Under the pieces are notes generated by a model. That model did no database searches. It was not told the origin of the DNA and saw only the letters and a program-made list of their open reading frames with translations. A DNA stretch of 64,000 bases from DASRJG01 sp964647625. GTDB lineage: Bacteria; Acidobacteriota; Polarisedimenticolia; Polarisedimenticolales; DASRJG01. Position numbers and translations under genes: made by a program. The stretch covers positions 3,634 through 67,633 of the forward strand of contig CAZYHZ010000020.1 of assembly GCA_964647625.1 (NCBI GenBank). Direction: 5' to 3'. Shown here in pieces: positions 42,318-50,623 of this stretch (position 1 is the stretch's first letter; every line of letters starts with the position of its first letter).

Positions 42318-43067
42318 TCAGGCGCGACTCTTCACACGCGCGCTCCGGCTGGGACAACTCAATTCGATTCGATCGCTCGGAGCGTTCGGACCGAACCTCA
42401 CGACGGCATCGTCGCAGCCGTCGACTCGGAATCGGTAGCACGGCCACGCAGTGATCCACATCGGGCGCATCGGGCCGATCGGACCGATCTCGTCATTCGG
42501 AATCGTCTGTGGCGAGATCGCCAGCGTGAAGTTGCCGTCCGGGTACAGGGTGAGCCTTTCGGAGCTCTGCGCCGCCGGCTCGCAGCTTTCGCTTCCCCAA
42601 CCGACGAGCACCGCGTCGGGAAGCAAGGTGTTCCATCGTCCGCCCGTCGTGCGATACCCCAGTTGACCTTCGTAACGGTATCCGGCCGGCTCTTGCTGCG
42701 GGGGGGAGGGCTCGCTGAAGTTGACGTCGAAGCATACGGACGCGTTCGGCCCGACGCCGTCGTCCAGATACGCCGTAACGGTCTCGATTGTAACCGCGGT
42801 GTTACCGTCGAGTCGCAACGTCGATTCCCAGCGGCTCGCCGACATTCCCGGATAGGCTTCACCGAGCCAACGACTCTCGGCGTTCCCGTAATCCTCGCTC
42901 GTGACGTGCGGCGCATGGACGATCGGTTGCAGGCAGCGCTGTCCTTCCACCTTCACGAACTCCACGGGAGGCAGGTCGGTTGGTGATGCCGTCGAGACCG
43001 CCATGACAGAGCCGGCGGGAATCAGCGATACGACGACGAGCGCTGACAGGCGACGCGTGTTCAACAT
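42318..43067 (-). CDS. secreted protein of unknown function
   Basis: The N-terminus of this 249-residue protein is a signal peptide ('LSALVVVSLIPAGSVMA'). The mature part is beta-rich with six cysteines. It contains a 'PIGPMRPMWITAWPCYRFRVDGC' zone, where the sixteen-residue core 'GPMRPMWITAWPCYRF' is compact and Trp-rich. I recognise no family. Its ATG at 43067 overlaps the stop of the upstream Cys-rich gene by seven bases, so the two are coupled and probably work together at the cell surface. Confidence 0.6.
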   Translation of the reverse strand: MLNTRRLSALVVVSLIPAGSVMAVSTASPTDLPPVEFVKVEGQRCLQPIVHAPHVTSEDYGNAESRWLGEAYPGMSASRWESTLRLDGNTAVTIETVTAYLDDGVGPNASVCFDVNFSEPSPPQQEPAGYRYEGQLGYRTTGGRWNTLLPDAVLVGWGSESCEPAAQSSERLTLYPDGNFTLAISPQTIPNDEIGPIGPMRPMWITAWPCYRFRVDGCDDAVVRFGPNAPSDRIELSCPSRSARVKSRA

Positions 43068-43642
43068 GCGCACACCCCGTACTCCTGAGTACCGGCATAG
43101 ATCGAAGGGAAGAGCTGCGCACAGAAGAATCCCGCAGTGCAGTCGCTGAATCCGATCCGGCACCATTGCATGCATTTGTTCGTCCCGGAGCTGATACACG
43201 CGTAGGTTGCCGCGCACGTGTCATGCGATGCGCATGCACCGCATTCCGTTGCCGACCCGACCGGCCCCGAGCAGCTGGTCAGGTGGTCCTCGGTCGGGAA
43301 GCAACGCTCACCCGCTCCGCAGATCGTCGAAGGGGACAGCGGCGCACACGGACCAACACTGACGACTGCATAAAAGAGGCAGGTGCCCGCGGGCGGAACG
43401 CCGGTGTCCGTCACGTTGCGCGTTCCGGTGACGGTCACGAGGTTTCCCGGGATCGTCACCGCGCCGGCCGCCGCGGAGCGGTACACGTCGAAATTGGGCA
43501 CGTTGCCGGTCCAGGACACGCTGGCGTCCGCCGGTGACGCGCCTCGCGCGACCGACAGGAGGATTCCGTCGTCCGCGTGGGCGAATCCGATGCTCCCGGC
43601 GGCCAGCACCACGAATTGAACCAGGCAGATCGGGCGTTTCAT
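43061..43642 (-). CDS. small secreted Cys-rich protein
   Basis: The 193-residue protein has a signal peptide (about 1-23, 'AGSIGFAHA') and an Fn3-like stretch ('ASVSWTGNVPNFDVYRSAA') close to the one in the secreted protein at 9307. A Cys-rich domain of about 100 residues follows with roughly twelve cysteines ('CGACASHDTCAATYACIS'). Start ATG 43642 has GGAGGG seven bases upstream. It is first of a two-gene operon with the gene at 42318. Disulfide-rich and extracellular by inference; no function is assigned. Confidence 0.65.
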   Translation of the reverse strand: MKRPICLVQFVVLAAGSIGFAHADDGILLSVARGASPADASVSWTGNVPNFDVYRSAAAGAVTIPGNLVTVTGTRNVTDTGVPPAGTCLFYAVVSVGPCAPLSPSTICGAGERCFPTEDHLTSCSGPVGSATECGACASHDTCAATYACISSGTNKCMQWCRIGFSDCTAGFFCAQLFPSIYAGTQEYGVCAC

Positions 43643-43723
43643 GAGCCGGCCCTCCGCGCGCTGCTGTCTTCTTGCTACGCCGAATGCCGGGGATCGTCAA
43701 GCGGGGAATTCAGTGCCCCACCG

Positions 43724-44173
43724 TCAGAGATCGCGCGCGTAACCCCGCAGCCGGCGCAAAAGCGCCCGCGACGCTTTTCCATCGGCGACTGCGACGAAGA
43801 TCGTGTCGTCGCCCGCGACCGTCCCGGCGACCTCGCTCCACGCGAGCCGGTCCATCGCGACCGCGACCCGCTGCGCGTCTCCGGGGGGAGTGTGCAGGAT
43901 GATGAGGTTGTCCCCCGCCGGTTGGACCATGAGGATCCCTTCGCGGATCCGTGCCTCGTCGGGGTCCTTGCCCTCGGGCGGCCGCGCCTGCTTCCGGTAG
44001 CCGCCGCCGGACTTCACGAGACGGAGGGCGCTGATGTCGCGGCTCACCGAGGACTGCGTGACCTCGAAGCCTTCGGCGGTGAGCGCGGCGGCGAGCTCTT
44101 CCTGGGTCGCGATGCGGCGTGTGCTGACGATCTCGAGGATGCGCAGCAGCCGCTTCCGACGGTCGGCGCTCAC
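43724..44173 (-). CDS. argR: arginine repressor ArgR
   Basis: The N-terminal winged helix of this 149-residue protein carries the ArgR recognition motif 'TQSSVSRDISALRLVK'. The C-terminal hexamerisation and arginine-binding domain has 'HTPPGDAQRVAVAMDRL' and 'VAGTVAGDDTIFVAV', with the expected Gly-Asp-Asp. It represses arginine synthesis when arginine is plentiful, and should bind the ARG box before argG. It is the last gene of the operon, and its GTG start overlaps the argH stop by four bases, so the operon encodes its own repressor. Confidence 0.94.
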   Translation of the reverse strand: MSADRRKRLLRILEIVSTRRIATQEELAAALTAEGFEVTQSSVSRDISALRLVKSGGGYRKQARPPEGKDPDEARIREGILMVQPAGDNLIILHTPPGDAQRVAVAMDRLAWSEVAGTVAGDDTIFVAVADGKASRALLRRLRGYARDL

Positions 44174-45525
44174 GCGCGGCCGGCGAGCCGATCGATCGCG
44201 TTCGTGAAGCGGCGTTCTTCGGCGCGTACGAAGCGGTTGGAGACGTGCGCGCGCGTACGCAACTCGCGCAGCGCGAGCGGCGGAAGCGCGGCGGGGGTGC
44301 TCAGAGACGTCGACGGCGGATCGCGGCGCGCCATCGAGGCGGAGACCTGACGGTGGGCTTCGCGGAACGGGACACCACTCGCGGCGAGTGCCAACGCCGC
44401 CGCGGTGGAATTGACCCCGCCGTCGAGCGCCGCCGCGCAGCGCGCGCGGTCGACTCGGAGCCCGCGCACGCCGAGAGTGAGCATCTCGAGCATCTCGGCC
44501 GCGCGGCTCGTTCCACGGATCAGGGGTGCCTTCAGCATCTGGAAATCGCGATGGTACCCCGAAGCCAGCTTGCCGCGAACGGCCATCACCGCGGCGAGCT
44601 CGCCCTCGATCGCCGCCGCGCGAGCGCGGACCAGCTCGAAGAGGTCGGGGTTGCGCTTGTGCGGCATGAGGCTGGATCCGGTCGCGAGCGCCGGGTCGAG
44701 CGTCAGATAGCCGTGGTCGTCGCCGGAATAGAGGATGACGTCGGAGGCCGCCTTCGCGGCGTCGTGCCCAAGCTGCGCGCACCAGAAGAGCGCGTGAGCC
44801 TCGAGCTTCCCGCGTCCGTTTTGCACGGCCGTGACCGGTGACTGCACCGACGCGAATCCGAGCGCGCGCGCCGCCACGCTCCGATCGAGAGGGAGCGGGA
44901 CGCCGTAGCCGGCGGCGCTGCCGAGCGGAGAGCGATCGATCAGCGACCACACCGACGGGAACGACTCCATCGTCTCGATGATCCCGGCGGCGTGCGCGGC
45001 CGCCCACAAACCGAGCGACGACGGCATCGCGCGGCGGCCGTGCGTGTATCCGGGTAGGCGAACGGTCGAATGTTTGCGCGCGAACTCGAGCAGGGCCGCG
45101 ACGGCCTCCCCCGCCGCCGCGTGCACGTCGAGCAGCGCACGCTTCAAGTAGAGCCGCACGTCGCACGCGATCTGGTCGTTGCGCGAGCGCGCGGTGTGGA
45201 GCTTCCCGCCGGCGCGGCCGATCCGCTTCGTCAGCGCGTCCTCGACCGCGCTGTGGACGTCCTCGTGCTCCGGCCCGATCGCGACGCGACCCGATCCGCC
45301 GGCAACGAGGAGATCGCGGAGCCCGCGGCGCAGCGACTGGTGCTCGGCCGCCGAGATCAGGCGTGATTTCACGAGCCCCTCGATGTGGCCGAGGCTCGCG
45401 AGGATGTCCCAGACCATGAGGTGCCGGTCGATCTCACGGTCGTCGCCAACCGTCAGCTCGAGCATCCGCCGGCTGACCGGCACGTGCTGCGACCAGAGCG
45501 TCACGGAGCGAAGCCTGCGGGTCAT
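44170..45525 (-). CDS. argH: argininosuccinate lyase
   Basis: It splits argininosuccinate to arginine and fumarate, the last step of the pathway. The 451-residue protein has the fumarase/aspartase superfamily signature 'GSSLMPHKRNPD' and the early motifs 'EHEDVHSAVED' and 'HTARSRNDQIACDVRLYL'. Start ATG 45525 overlaps the stop of the deacetylase gene by four bases. It is cytoplasmic and acts as a tetramer in known cases. It lies between the deacetylase and argR in the same tightly packed operon. Confidence 0.94.
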   Translation of the reverse strand: MTRRLRSVTLWSQHVPVSRRMLELTVGDDREIDRHLMVWDILASLGHIEGLVKSRLISAAEHQSLRRGLRDLLVAGGSGRVAIGPEHEDVHSAVEDALTKRIGRAGGKLHTARSRNDQIACDVRLYLKRALLDVHAAAGEAVAALLEFARKHSTVRLPGYTHGRRAMPSSLGLWAAAHAAGIIETMESFPSVWSLIDRSPLGSAAGYGVPLPLDRSVAARALGFASVQSPVTAVQNGRGKLEAHALFWCAQLGHDAAKAASDVILYSGDDHGYLTLDPALATGSSLMPHKRNPDLFELVRARAAAIEGELAAVMAVRGKLASGYHRDFQMLKAPLIRGTSRAAEMLEMLTLGVRGLRVDRARCAAALDGGVNSTAAALALAASGVPFREAHRQVSASMARRDPPSTSLSTPAALPPLALRELRTRAHVSNRFVRAEERRFTNAIDRLAGRA

Positions 45526-46598
45526 GTGAGGTACTCCTGCGCGAGTGCGGCGTAGAACGCGCGCGCCTGGGCGACGTCGCCGAGGGCGACCGACTCGTCG
45601 GGCCCGTGCGAGAGCCGGCTTTCTCCGGGGCCGAACTTGACCGCGTCGACGCCGCGCAGGAAGACCCAGTCGCTGCACGTCGGGCTGCCGTAAGTGCGCG
45701 CGGCCGGCCTGAGCTTGCGCGCGTGCTCGAGCAGGCGCGACCCGGGCGGGGTTTCGCACGGAACCAGCCGGTCGCTCAGCACGTGCACCTCCGACCGGAG
45801 CGCGCTCTTCAGCTCGGCGACGACTTCGTCATGGGTCCACGCGGGCGTCGTGCGCACGTCGAGCGTCGCAACGGCCGACGCAGGCGTGACGTTCCGGGCG
45901 ATTCCGGCTTGGAGCATGGTGGGGGTGGCCGCGGTGCGTCCGAGCAGCGCATGGGAACGCGTCGCGAAAAGGCCGTCGAGCCGCACGAGATCGGCTGCGA
46001 GGGTTGCGATCGCGCCGGGTGCTGCGCCCGCTGCGGCGGCGTGAGCCGCGTGACGCTGCTCGCCGTTCGCGTGGAGCTCCGCGATGAGCAGACCCCGCTG
46101 CGCGATCGCGAGATCGAGGCTGGTCGGCTCGCCCACCACCGCGGCATCGATCGAGCCGGCGCGCTCGATTGCGTCGGGCATCGAGGGCGTCCGCGATTCC
46201 TCTCCGAGCGTCAGCAGCACGAGCAGGCGTCCCGTCCGCGGCCCGCCGGCCTTCGCGACGTCGCGCGCGGCGAGGAGCATCGCGCACACTGCGGCCTTCG
46301 CGTCTCCCGATCCGCGGCCGTACAGGCGGCCGCCGTCGATCCGGGGATCGAAGGGAGGACGCGACCATCCCTCGCCGGCCGGGACGACGTCGAGGTGCGA
46401 GGCGAAGGCGAGCGTCGGGCCCGGCTCGCCGCCTTTCAGCTCGATCGCCACGCCGGCGTCATCGACGCGGGCCGCGAGCCCCGCCGAGCGGCACCAATGG
46501 CGGACGTGCTCGACGATCGCATCCTCGCTCCCGCTGACGGAAGGGATCGCGACGAGCTCGGCGAGCAGTCGCGCTTCTTCGTCAGGCCGGGGCGCCAT
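45522..46598 (-). CDS. M20 family deacetylase (ArgE-like; probably N-acetylcitrulline or N-acetylornithine deacetylase)
   Basis: The M20 metal motifs are present in this 358-residue protein: 'FASHLDVVPAG', 'GRGSGDAKAAVCAM' (bridging Asp), 'LTLGEESRTPSMP' (catalytic Glu pair), 'GEPTSLDLAI' and the last His in 'GPGESRLSHGPDES'. Fold and position fit ArgE, DapE or LysK. Because the carbamoyltransferase two genes upstream looks like the acetylornithine type, the natural substrate is more likely N-acetyl-L-citrulline, as in Xanthomonas. The internal dimerisation domain is Ala-rich ('AAHAAAAGAAPG'). The start overlaps argB by 17 bases. Confidence 0.85.
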   Translation of the reverse strand: MAPRPDEEARLLAELVAIPSVSGSEDAIVEHVRHWCRSAGLAARVDDAGVAIELKGGEPGPTLAFASHLDVVPAGEGWSRPPFDPRIDGGRLYGRGSGDAKAAVCAMLLAARDVAKAGGPRTGRLLVLLTLGEESRTPSMPDAIERAGSIDAAVVGEPTSLDLAIAQRGLLIAELHANGEQRHAAHAAAAGAAPGAIATLAADLVRLDGLFATRSHALLGRTAATPTMLQAGIARNVTPASAVATLDVRTTPAWTHDEVVAELKSALRSEVHVLSDRLVPCETPPGSRLLEHARKLRPAARTYGSPTCSDWVFLRGVDAVKFGPGESRLSHGPDESVALGDVAQARAFYAALAQEYLT

Positions 46599-47508
46599 GG
46601 GCCTGCTCCTCTTTGCGGTGGACGATCATCGTGCCGGAGCCCTCGCCGGTGAACACCTCGAGCAGCAGCGCGTCCGGGGCCCGGCCGTCCACGATGTGCG
46701 TGCGCTCGACCCCGCGCGCCGCGGCGCGCATGCACGATTCGACCTTCGGCCGCATCCCTCCCGAGATCGCCCCCGAGCGCAGCAGAGTCGCGAGATCGTC
46801 GGCGTCCGCGAAGGTGACGAGGCTAGACGGGTCCGAAGCCGAGCGGAGGAGACCGGGTGCCGCGGTGAGGAAGACGAGCTTCCGCGCGTGGAGCGCCACG
46901 GCAAGCTCTTCCGCGAGCGTGTCCGCGTTGACGTTGTAGACCGTCCCCTCGGCGTCGCCCGCGAGGCTGGAGACCACCGGGACGATGCGGGCGTCGAGCA
47001 GCTGGTCGAGCACGCGCGGGTCGACGGCATCGATCGATCCCACGTGCCCGAAATCCACCGTGTCCTCGACCCCATCGTCGAGCCGCACGCGGATCGGCCC
47101 GCGGCGGTGGGCGGTGACGAGGTCGGCGTCGATCCCCGACAACCCCACGGCGCGGATCCCGTGCCGCCGCAGCGCGCTCACCGCCTCGACGTTCAGACGT
47201 CCCCCGACCACGTACGTGGCGACCTCGAGCGCCGCGTCGTCGGTGACCCGGCGCCCCGCGATCAAGCACGGCTCGTGCCCGAGCCGGCGCGACAGCGCGG
47301 ACGACTGCGGGCCTCCGCCGTGGATGACCACGACGCGGATACCGAGCGAGTGGAGCAGCGCGACCTGGGCCGCGGTGTGGTTCATCGCGGCGGGATCGGC
47401 CATCACTTCGCCCCCGAGCTTCACGACGAAGACGGCGTCGCGGTACGCGCGCACGTAGCGCAGCGTCCCTTTCAAGGCCGCGATGTAAGCGTGCGTCGGT
47501 GCGTTCAT
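46582..47508 (-). CDS. argB: N-acetylglutamate kinase
   Basis: It phosphorylates N-acetyl-L-glutamate in step two of the pathway. The 308-residue protein has the amino-acid-kinase motifs 'VVKLGGEVMAD', 'VVIHGGGPQSSAL', 'GLSGIDADLVTAH', 'YNVNADTLAEELAVAL' and 'GAISGGMRPKVESC', so it is an intact NAGK. It lacks the long N-terminal helix of arginine-inhibited enzymes in an obvious form, although 'AYIAALKGTLRYVRAY' at the start could be a short version. The start at ATG 47508 overlaps the end of the carbamoyltransferase gene by four bases. Confidence 0.93.
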   Translation of the reverse strand: MNAPTHAYIAALKGTLRYVRAYRDAVFVVKLGGEVMADPAAMNHTAAQVALLHSLGIRVVVIHGGGPQSSALSRRLGHEPCLIAGRRVTDDAALEVATYVVGGRLNVEAVSALRRHGIRAVGLSGIDADLVTAHRRGPIRVRLDDGVEDTVDFGHVGSIDAVDPRVLDQLLDARIVPVVSSLAGDAEGTVYNVNADTLAEELAVALHARKLVFLTAAPGLLRSASDPSSLVTFADADDLATLLRSGAISGGMRPKVESCMRAAARGVERTHIVDGRAPDALLLEVFTGEGSGTMIVHRKEEQAHGAPA

Positions 47509-48539
47509 CGGGCCGCCTCCCGCGAGAGGGTGAGAAGGAGCGCACGCTGCGCGTGCAGCCGGTTTTCGGCCTGGTCGAGGACTGCCGACCACGGACCATC
47601 GAGCACGGCGTCGTCCACCTCGACGTTCCGGCGCACCGGCAGGCAGTGGAGGAAGATGCCGCGCCCGGCGCGCGTGGTCCGCATCCCATCGGCGGTGACC
47701 CGCCACGAGCGGTGCGGCGCGCGAAGCGTGGACTCCGCCGCCGCGTCGCCGAAGTGCGAAAGGGCGCCCCACGATTTCGCGTACACCACGTCGGCGCCCT
47801 CGATCGCGTGCCGCGGTTCGTCGACGATCTCGACGCTGCCTCCCCGCTCGGCGGCAAGCTGCCTGACCGTCGCCAGGTCCTCGGCGTCGAGGTCGTACCC
47901 CTTCGGATGCGCGATGACGAGCTGCATGCCGAGCCTTGCGGCTGCGAGCGCCGCGGAATTCGGGACGGCGACGGGAAGAGGCTTCGGGTGCCAGGTCCAG
48001 ACGAGCGCGAAGCGGCGCCCCGCAGGATCCGCGATGCGCTCGCGAATCGTCTGGAGGTCGCCCAGCTCCTGGCAGGGGTGGCGCCGCGCGGACTCGAGGT
48101 TGATCACCGGCTTGCCGCAGTGGCGCACGAAGCTCGCGAGGATCGCGTCACGGCGCGCCTCGGCCCAGCCCGCGCCACGCGGAAACGAGCGAACCGCGAC
48201 GAGGTCCGCGTAGCGCCCCAGCACGCCGGCGGCGTCGATGACGTGCTCGATGCGATCGCCGTCCATGACGGCGCCCGGGGCGGTCTCGAGCGGCCAGCTC
48301 CCCTTGCCGGGCTCGATGCACATGGCCGTACCGCCGTGCAGGAACATCGCGGCCTCCAGGCTCGCCCGCGTGCGAAGCGACGGGTCGAGGAAGACCATGG
48401 CGAGGATCCGGCGCTCGAGCCCGCCCGCAATCTCCCCGCGCTTGACGCGGGCGGCCAGCTCGAGGATCGCGTCGATCTCGTCGTGCGATCGATCTTCGAC
48501 GGCGACGAAGTCCCTCTTGGCGTGCGTGACGTTCAACAT
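47505..48539 (-). CDS. argF': N-acetylornithine carbamoyltransferase-like enzyme (ArgF')
   Basis: A carbamoyltransferase with the phosphate-binding motif 'FLDPSLRTRASLEA'. Several segments match the Xanthomonas acetylornithine carbamoyltransferase rather than ordinary OTCase: 'PGKGSWPLETAPGAVMDGD', 'WTWHPKPLPVAVPNSAAL', 'GADVVYAKSWGALSHFG', 'FLHCLPVRRNVEVDDAV' and 'DQAENRLHAQRALL'. The Glu in 'WPLE' corresponds to the residue that favours acetylornithine over succinylornithine. It would form N-acetylcitrulline from N-acetylornithine and carbamoyl phosphate. The protein has 344 residues. The start overlaps the argC stop by seven bases. Confidence 0.88.
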   Translation of the reverse strand: MLNVTHAKRDFVAVEDRSHDEIDAILELAARVKRGEIAGGLERRILAMVFLDPSLRTRASLEAAMFLHGGTAMCIEPGKGSWPLETAPGAVMDGDRIEHVIDAAGVLGRYADLVAVRSFPRGAGWAEARRDAILASFVRHCGKPVINLESARRHPCQELGDLQTIRERIADPAGRRFALVWTWHPKPLPVAVPNSAALAAARLGMQLVIAHPKGYDLDAEDLATVRQLAAERGGSVEIVDEPRHAIEGADVVYAKSWGALSHFGDAAAESTLRAPHRSWRVTADGMRTTRAGRGIFLHCLPVRRNVEVDDAVLDGPWSAVLDQAENRLHAQRALLLTLSREAAR

Positions 48540-49561
48540 GGGAAGGCTCCCGCGAGGCGCAGCCCCGCGTCTTCGGGAAATCCGAGTGCTAGGTTCATGG
48601 CTTGCACGGCCTGCCCGGCCGCTCCTTTGATCAGGTTGTCGATGGCCACGTGGATCTGGATCTCGTCGCCGTCCTTCGAGGCCGCCGCGTGGACGAGCGC
48701 GTCGTTGGTGCCGACGACGTGGGCCAACGACGGCGGCGCGTCGGTGATCCGGACGAAGCGGCATCCTTCATAGGCGAGCGCGAGCAGCTCGGGCCCTCGC
48801 GCCGGGAACGTGCCGCGGGCGTGGAGCGACAGGTAGATGCCGCGCACGAACGGGCCCCGGTGAGCGACGAGGCGCGGGCGGCCGGCGTCCTCCCCCGCCC
48901 AGCGTCTCCATCGCTCGACGATCTCGGCCTCGTGGCGGTGAGACAGAAGCGAGTAGGCCTCGACGTTTGCCGCCCGCCGCGGGTGATGCGTGGACTCGGC
49001 GGGCTTCGTCCCCGCCCCGCTCGACCCCGTGATGCCGAAGAGGATCGGGGCCGCGGCCAGCTTCACCGGTGACTGCGCGAGCGGACGCAGCGCCAGCGCC
49101 GCGGCGGTCGCGAAGCAGCCCGGAACGGCGAGCGCGGCCGCGCCACGGAGCTTTTCCCCTTCCACGTCGGCGAGCGCGTACCGGAACCGGGGAACGAGCG
49201 AAGGATCGGCGTGCGCGCCGTAGTACTCGCGGTGGAGGTCGAGATCCTGAACGCGGAAGTCCGCAGCGAGGTCGATCGCCAGACGAGGTTTCGCATCGAG
49301 GACGCCGCGCGCGATCTCGGACGACGCGCCGTGCTCAAGCGCCAAAAAGACGACGTCGGCGCCGGCGGCCAGGCGAGCGGCGTCGAGGTCGACGAAGCGT
49401 GCGCGCGTCAGGGGCGCGACGGCCGGGTGGACCTCGCCCCACGTTCGACCTGTTGCGCTCCGGCTCGCCGCGACGAGATCGTCGACTTCCGGATGGAGCA
49501 GCAGCAAGCGCAGCAGCTCGCCTCCCGTGAAGCCCGCGGCCCCGAGGACGGCCACTTTCAT
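48533..49561 (-). CDS. argC: N-acetyl-gamma-glutamyl-phosphate reductase
   Basis: An N-terminal NADP Rossmann motif 'VAVLGAAGFTGGELLRLL' is followed by the catalytic Cys in 'AVPGCFATAAALAL' and the substrate-binding His region 'VAHRGPFVRGIYLSLHAR'. The chain ends 'GFPEDAGLRLAG', as ArgC proteins do. The protein has 342 residues. It reduces the product of ArgB to the semialdehyde. Start ATG 49561 overlaps the stop of the P-loop gene by four bases. Cytoplasmic. Confidence 0.94.
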   Translation of the reverse strand: MKVAVLGAAGFTGGELLRLLLLHPEVDDLVAASRSATGRTWGEVHPAVAPLTRARFVDLDAARLAAGADVVFLALEHGASSEIARGVLDAKPRLAIDLAADFRVQDLDLHREYYGAHADPSLVPRFRYALADVEGEKLRGAAALAVPGCFATAAALALRPLAQSPVKLAAAPILFGITGSSGAGTKPAESTHHPRRAANVEAYSLLSHRHEAEIVERWRRWAGEDAGRPRLVAHRGPFVRGIYLSLHARGTFPARGPELLALAYEGCRFVRITDAPPSLAHVVGTNDALVHAAASKDGDEIQIHVAIDNLIKGAAGQAVQAMNLALGFPEDAGLRLAGAFPC

Positions 49562-50622
49562 GCCCGTACCTGTCGCGCGAGCCGGGCGCGCACGCACGCG
49601 ACGAGTCCCGCGGGATCCCGCCGCGCGTTGTACGACGGCAGCCGGAGGTCGCGGCGGATCGCATCGCGCCCGACGTCGTTGTCGGTGACCGGCCCCGTCA
49701 GCGCGGCGATCGGCACGTGGAAGCGCTCGTCGTACAGCCTCGACGCGCCCCACGCAGCGACCGGGTCGGGGGCCGCGACGACGTGCGCGGCAGCGGCGCC
49801 CATCAGCTCCGGATCGTGCAGGATGTCCTGCACGCCGTACTCCCCGAGGATGCCATCGCCCAGCTCGGCGACGACCACGTCGGGGCCCTGCGCGGCGAGA
49901 GCGTTCAGCAGCCCCTTGGCCAGCGGCACGGTCATGCCCGCCTTCGTGCTCGCCGCTCCGCCGTCGTTGAACGTGACCGCGGCAACCGCTCCCGCATCGA
50001 GCATCATCAGAGCATCGCGCATGAGCGAAACGCCGGTCAGCTTCGCGGCCGCCACGCGCACGCCGGCGCGCGAGAGGCCTCGCACGAGCTCCGCCGCCGC
50101 GACCGTCTTCCCCGCGTTCATGCACGTGCCGGCCACGTAGATCACCGGAGCGTCGAGCCGTAGGCGGTCGGCGGGAGGCACGGCACCGTCCTTGATGTGC
50201 GCGGGACGGCCCACGCGATCGCCAAGCTCGGGGAACGCGAGGATCGCGCCGAGAACCTCCACCTGGAAGGGCGGACCCAGCTCGGGATGGACGGACGTGC
50301 TGATCCCGAGGATCCCGCCGAGGTTCAGCACCTCGATCGTGTCGCCGACTTGGATCCGCGGCGGGACGACGCCCGCGTAGCCGCGCAGAGCGCGCCGCTC
50401 CCCGAGCGTTCCGGCGAGGACGTCTCCCTCGCGCAGGGGGAGCATCCGTCCGTGCACGTCCTCGACGGTGTTGTAGGCCGCTTTGTCGGTGAGGACGCGA
50501 ACGGCGAGGACGTACCCCTCGGTGGAGGTGATCTCCGTCCCGACCGTGACCTCCGGGGACAGGCGCGCGTTGCGCGTGGAGCTTGCGATGCGGTCGACCC
50601 GCACGCGTGACGTGACGCCCAC
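49558..50622 (-). CDS. P-loop protein (DUF1611-like) of unknown role in the arginine operon
   Basis: About 130 N-terminal residues form a beta-rich domain ('GYVLAVRVLTDKAAYNTVED', 'VGDTIEVLNLGGILGIST'). A P-loop NTPase-like domain follows with Walker A 'VAGTCMNAGKTVAAAEL', then 'AAAKLTGVSLMRDAL', 'DAGAVAAVTFNDGG' and 'VVVAELGDGILGEYG'. It resembles DUF1611/dethiobiotin-synthetase-like proteins, but I cannot name the exact family. The start is GTG 50622, within two bases of the argG stop; the stop overlaps argC. The protein has 354 residues. Its tight place between argG and argC implies a role in arginine synthesis. It could be the missing acetyl donor step, a regulator, or an accessory kinase-like enzyme. 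Confidence 0.65.
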   Translation of the reverse strand: MGVTSRVRVDRIASSTRNARLSPEVTVGTEITSTEGYVLAVRVLTDKAAYNTVEDVHGRMLPLREGDVLAGTLGERRALRGYAGVVPPRIQVGDTIEVLNLGGILGISTSVHPELGPPFQVEVLGAILAFPELGDRVGRPAHIKDGAVPPADRLRLDAPVIYVAGTCMNAGKTVAAAELVRGLSRAGVRVAAAKLTGVSLMRDALMMLDAGAVAAVTFNDGGAASTKAGMTVPLAKGLLNALAAQGPDVVVAELGDGILGEYGVQDILHDPELMGAAAAHVVAAPDPVAAWGASRLYDERFHVPIAALTGPVTDNDVGRDAIRRDLRLPSYNARRDPAGLVACVRARLARQVRA

Positions 50623-50623
50623 G

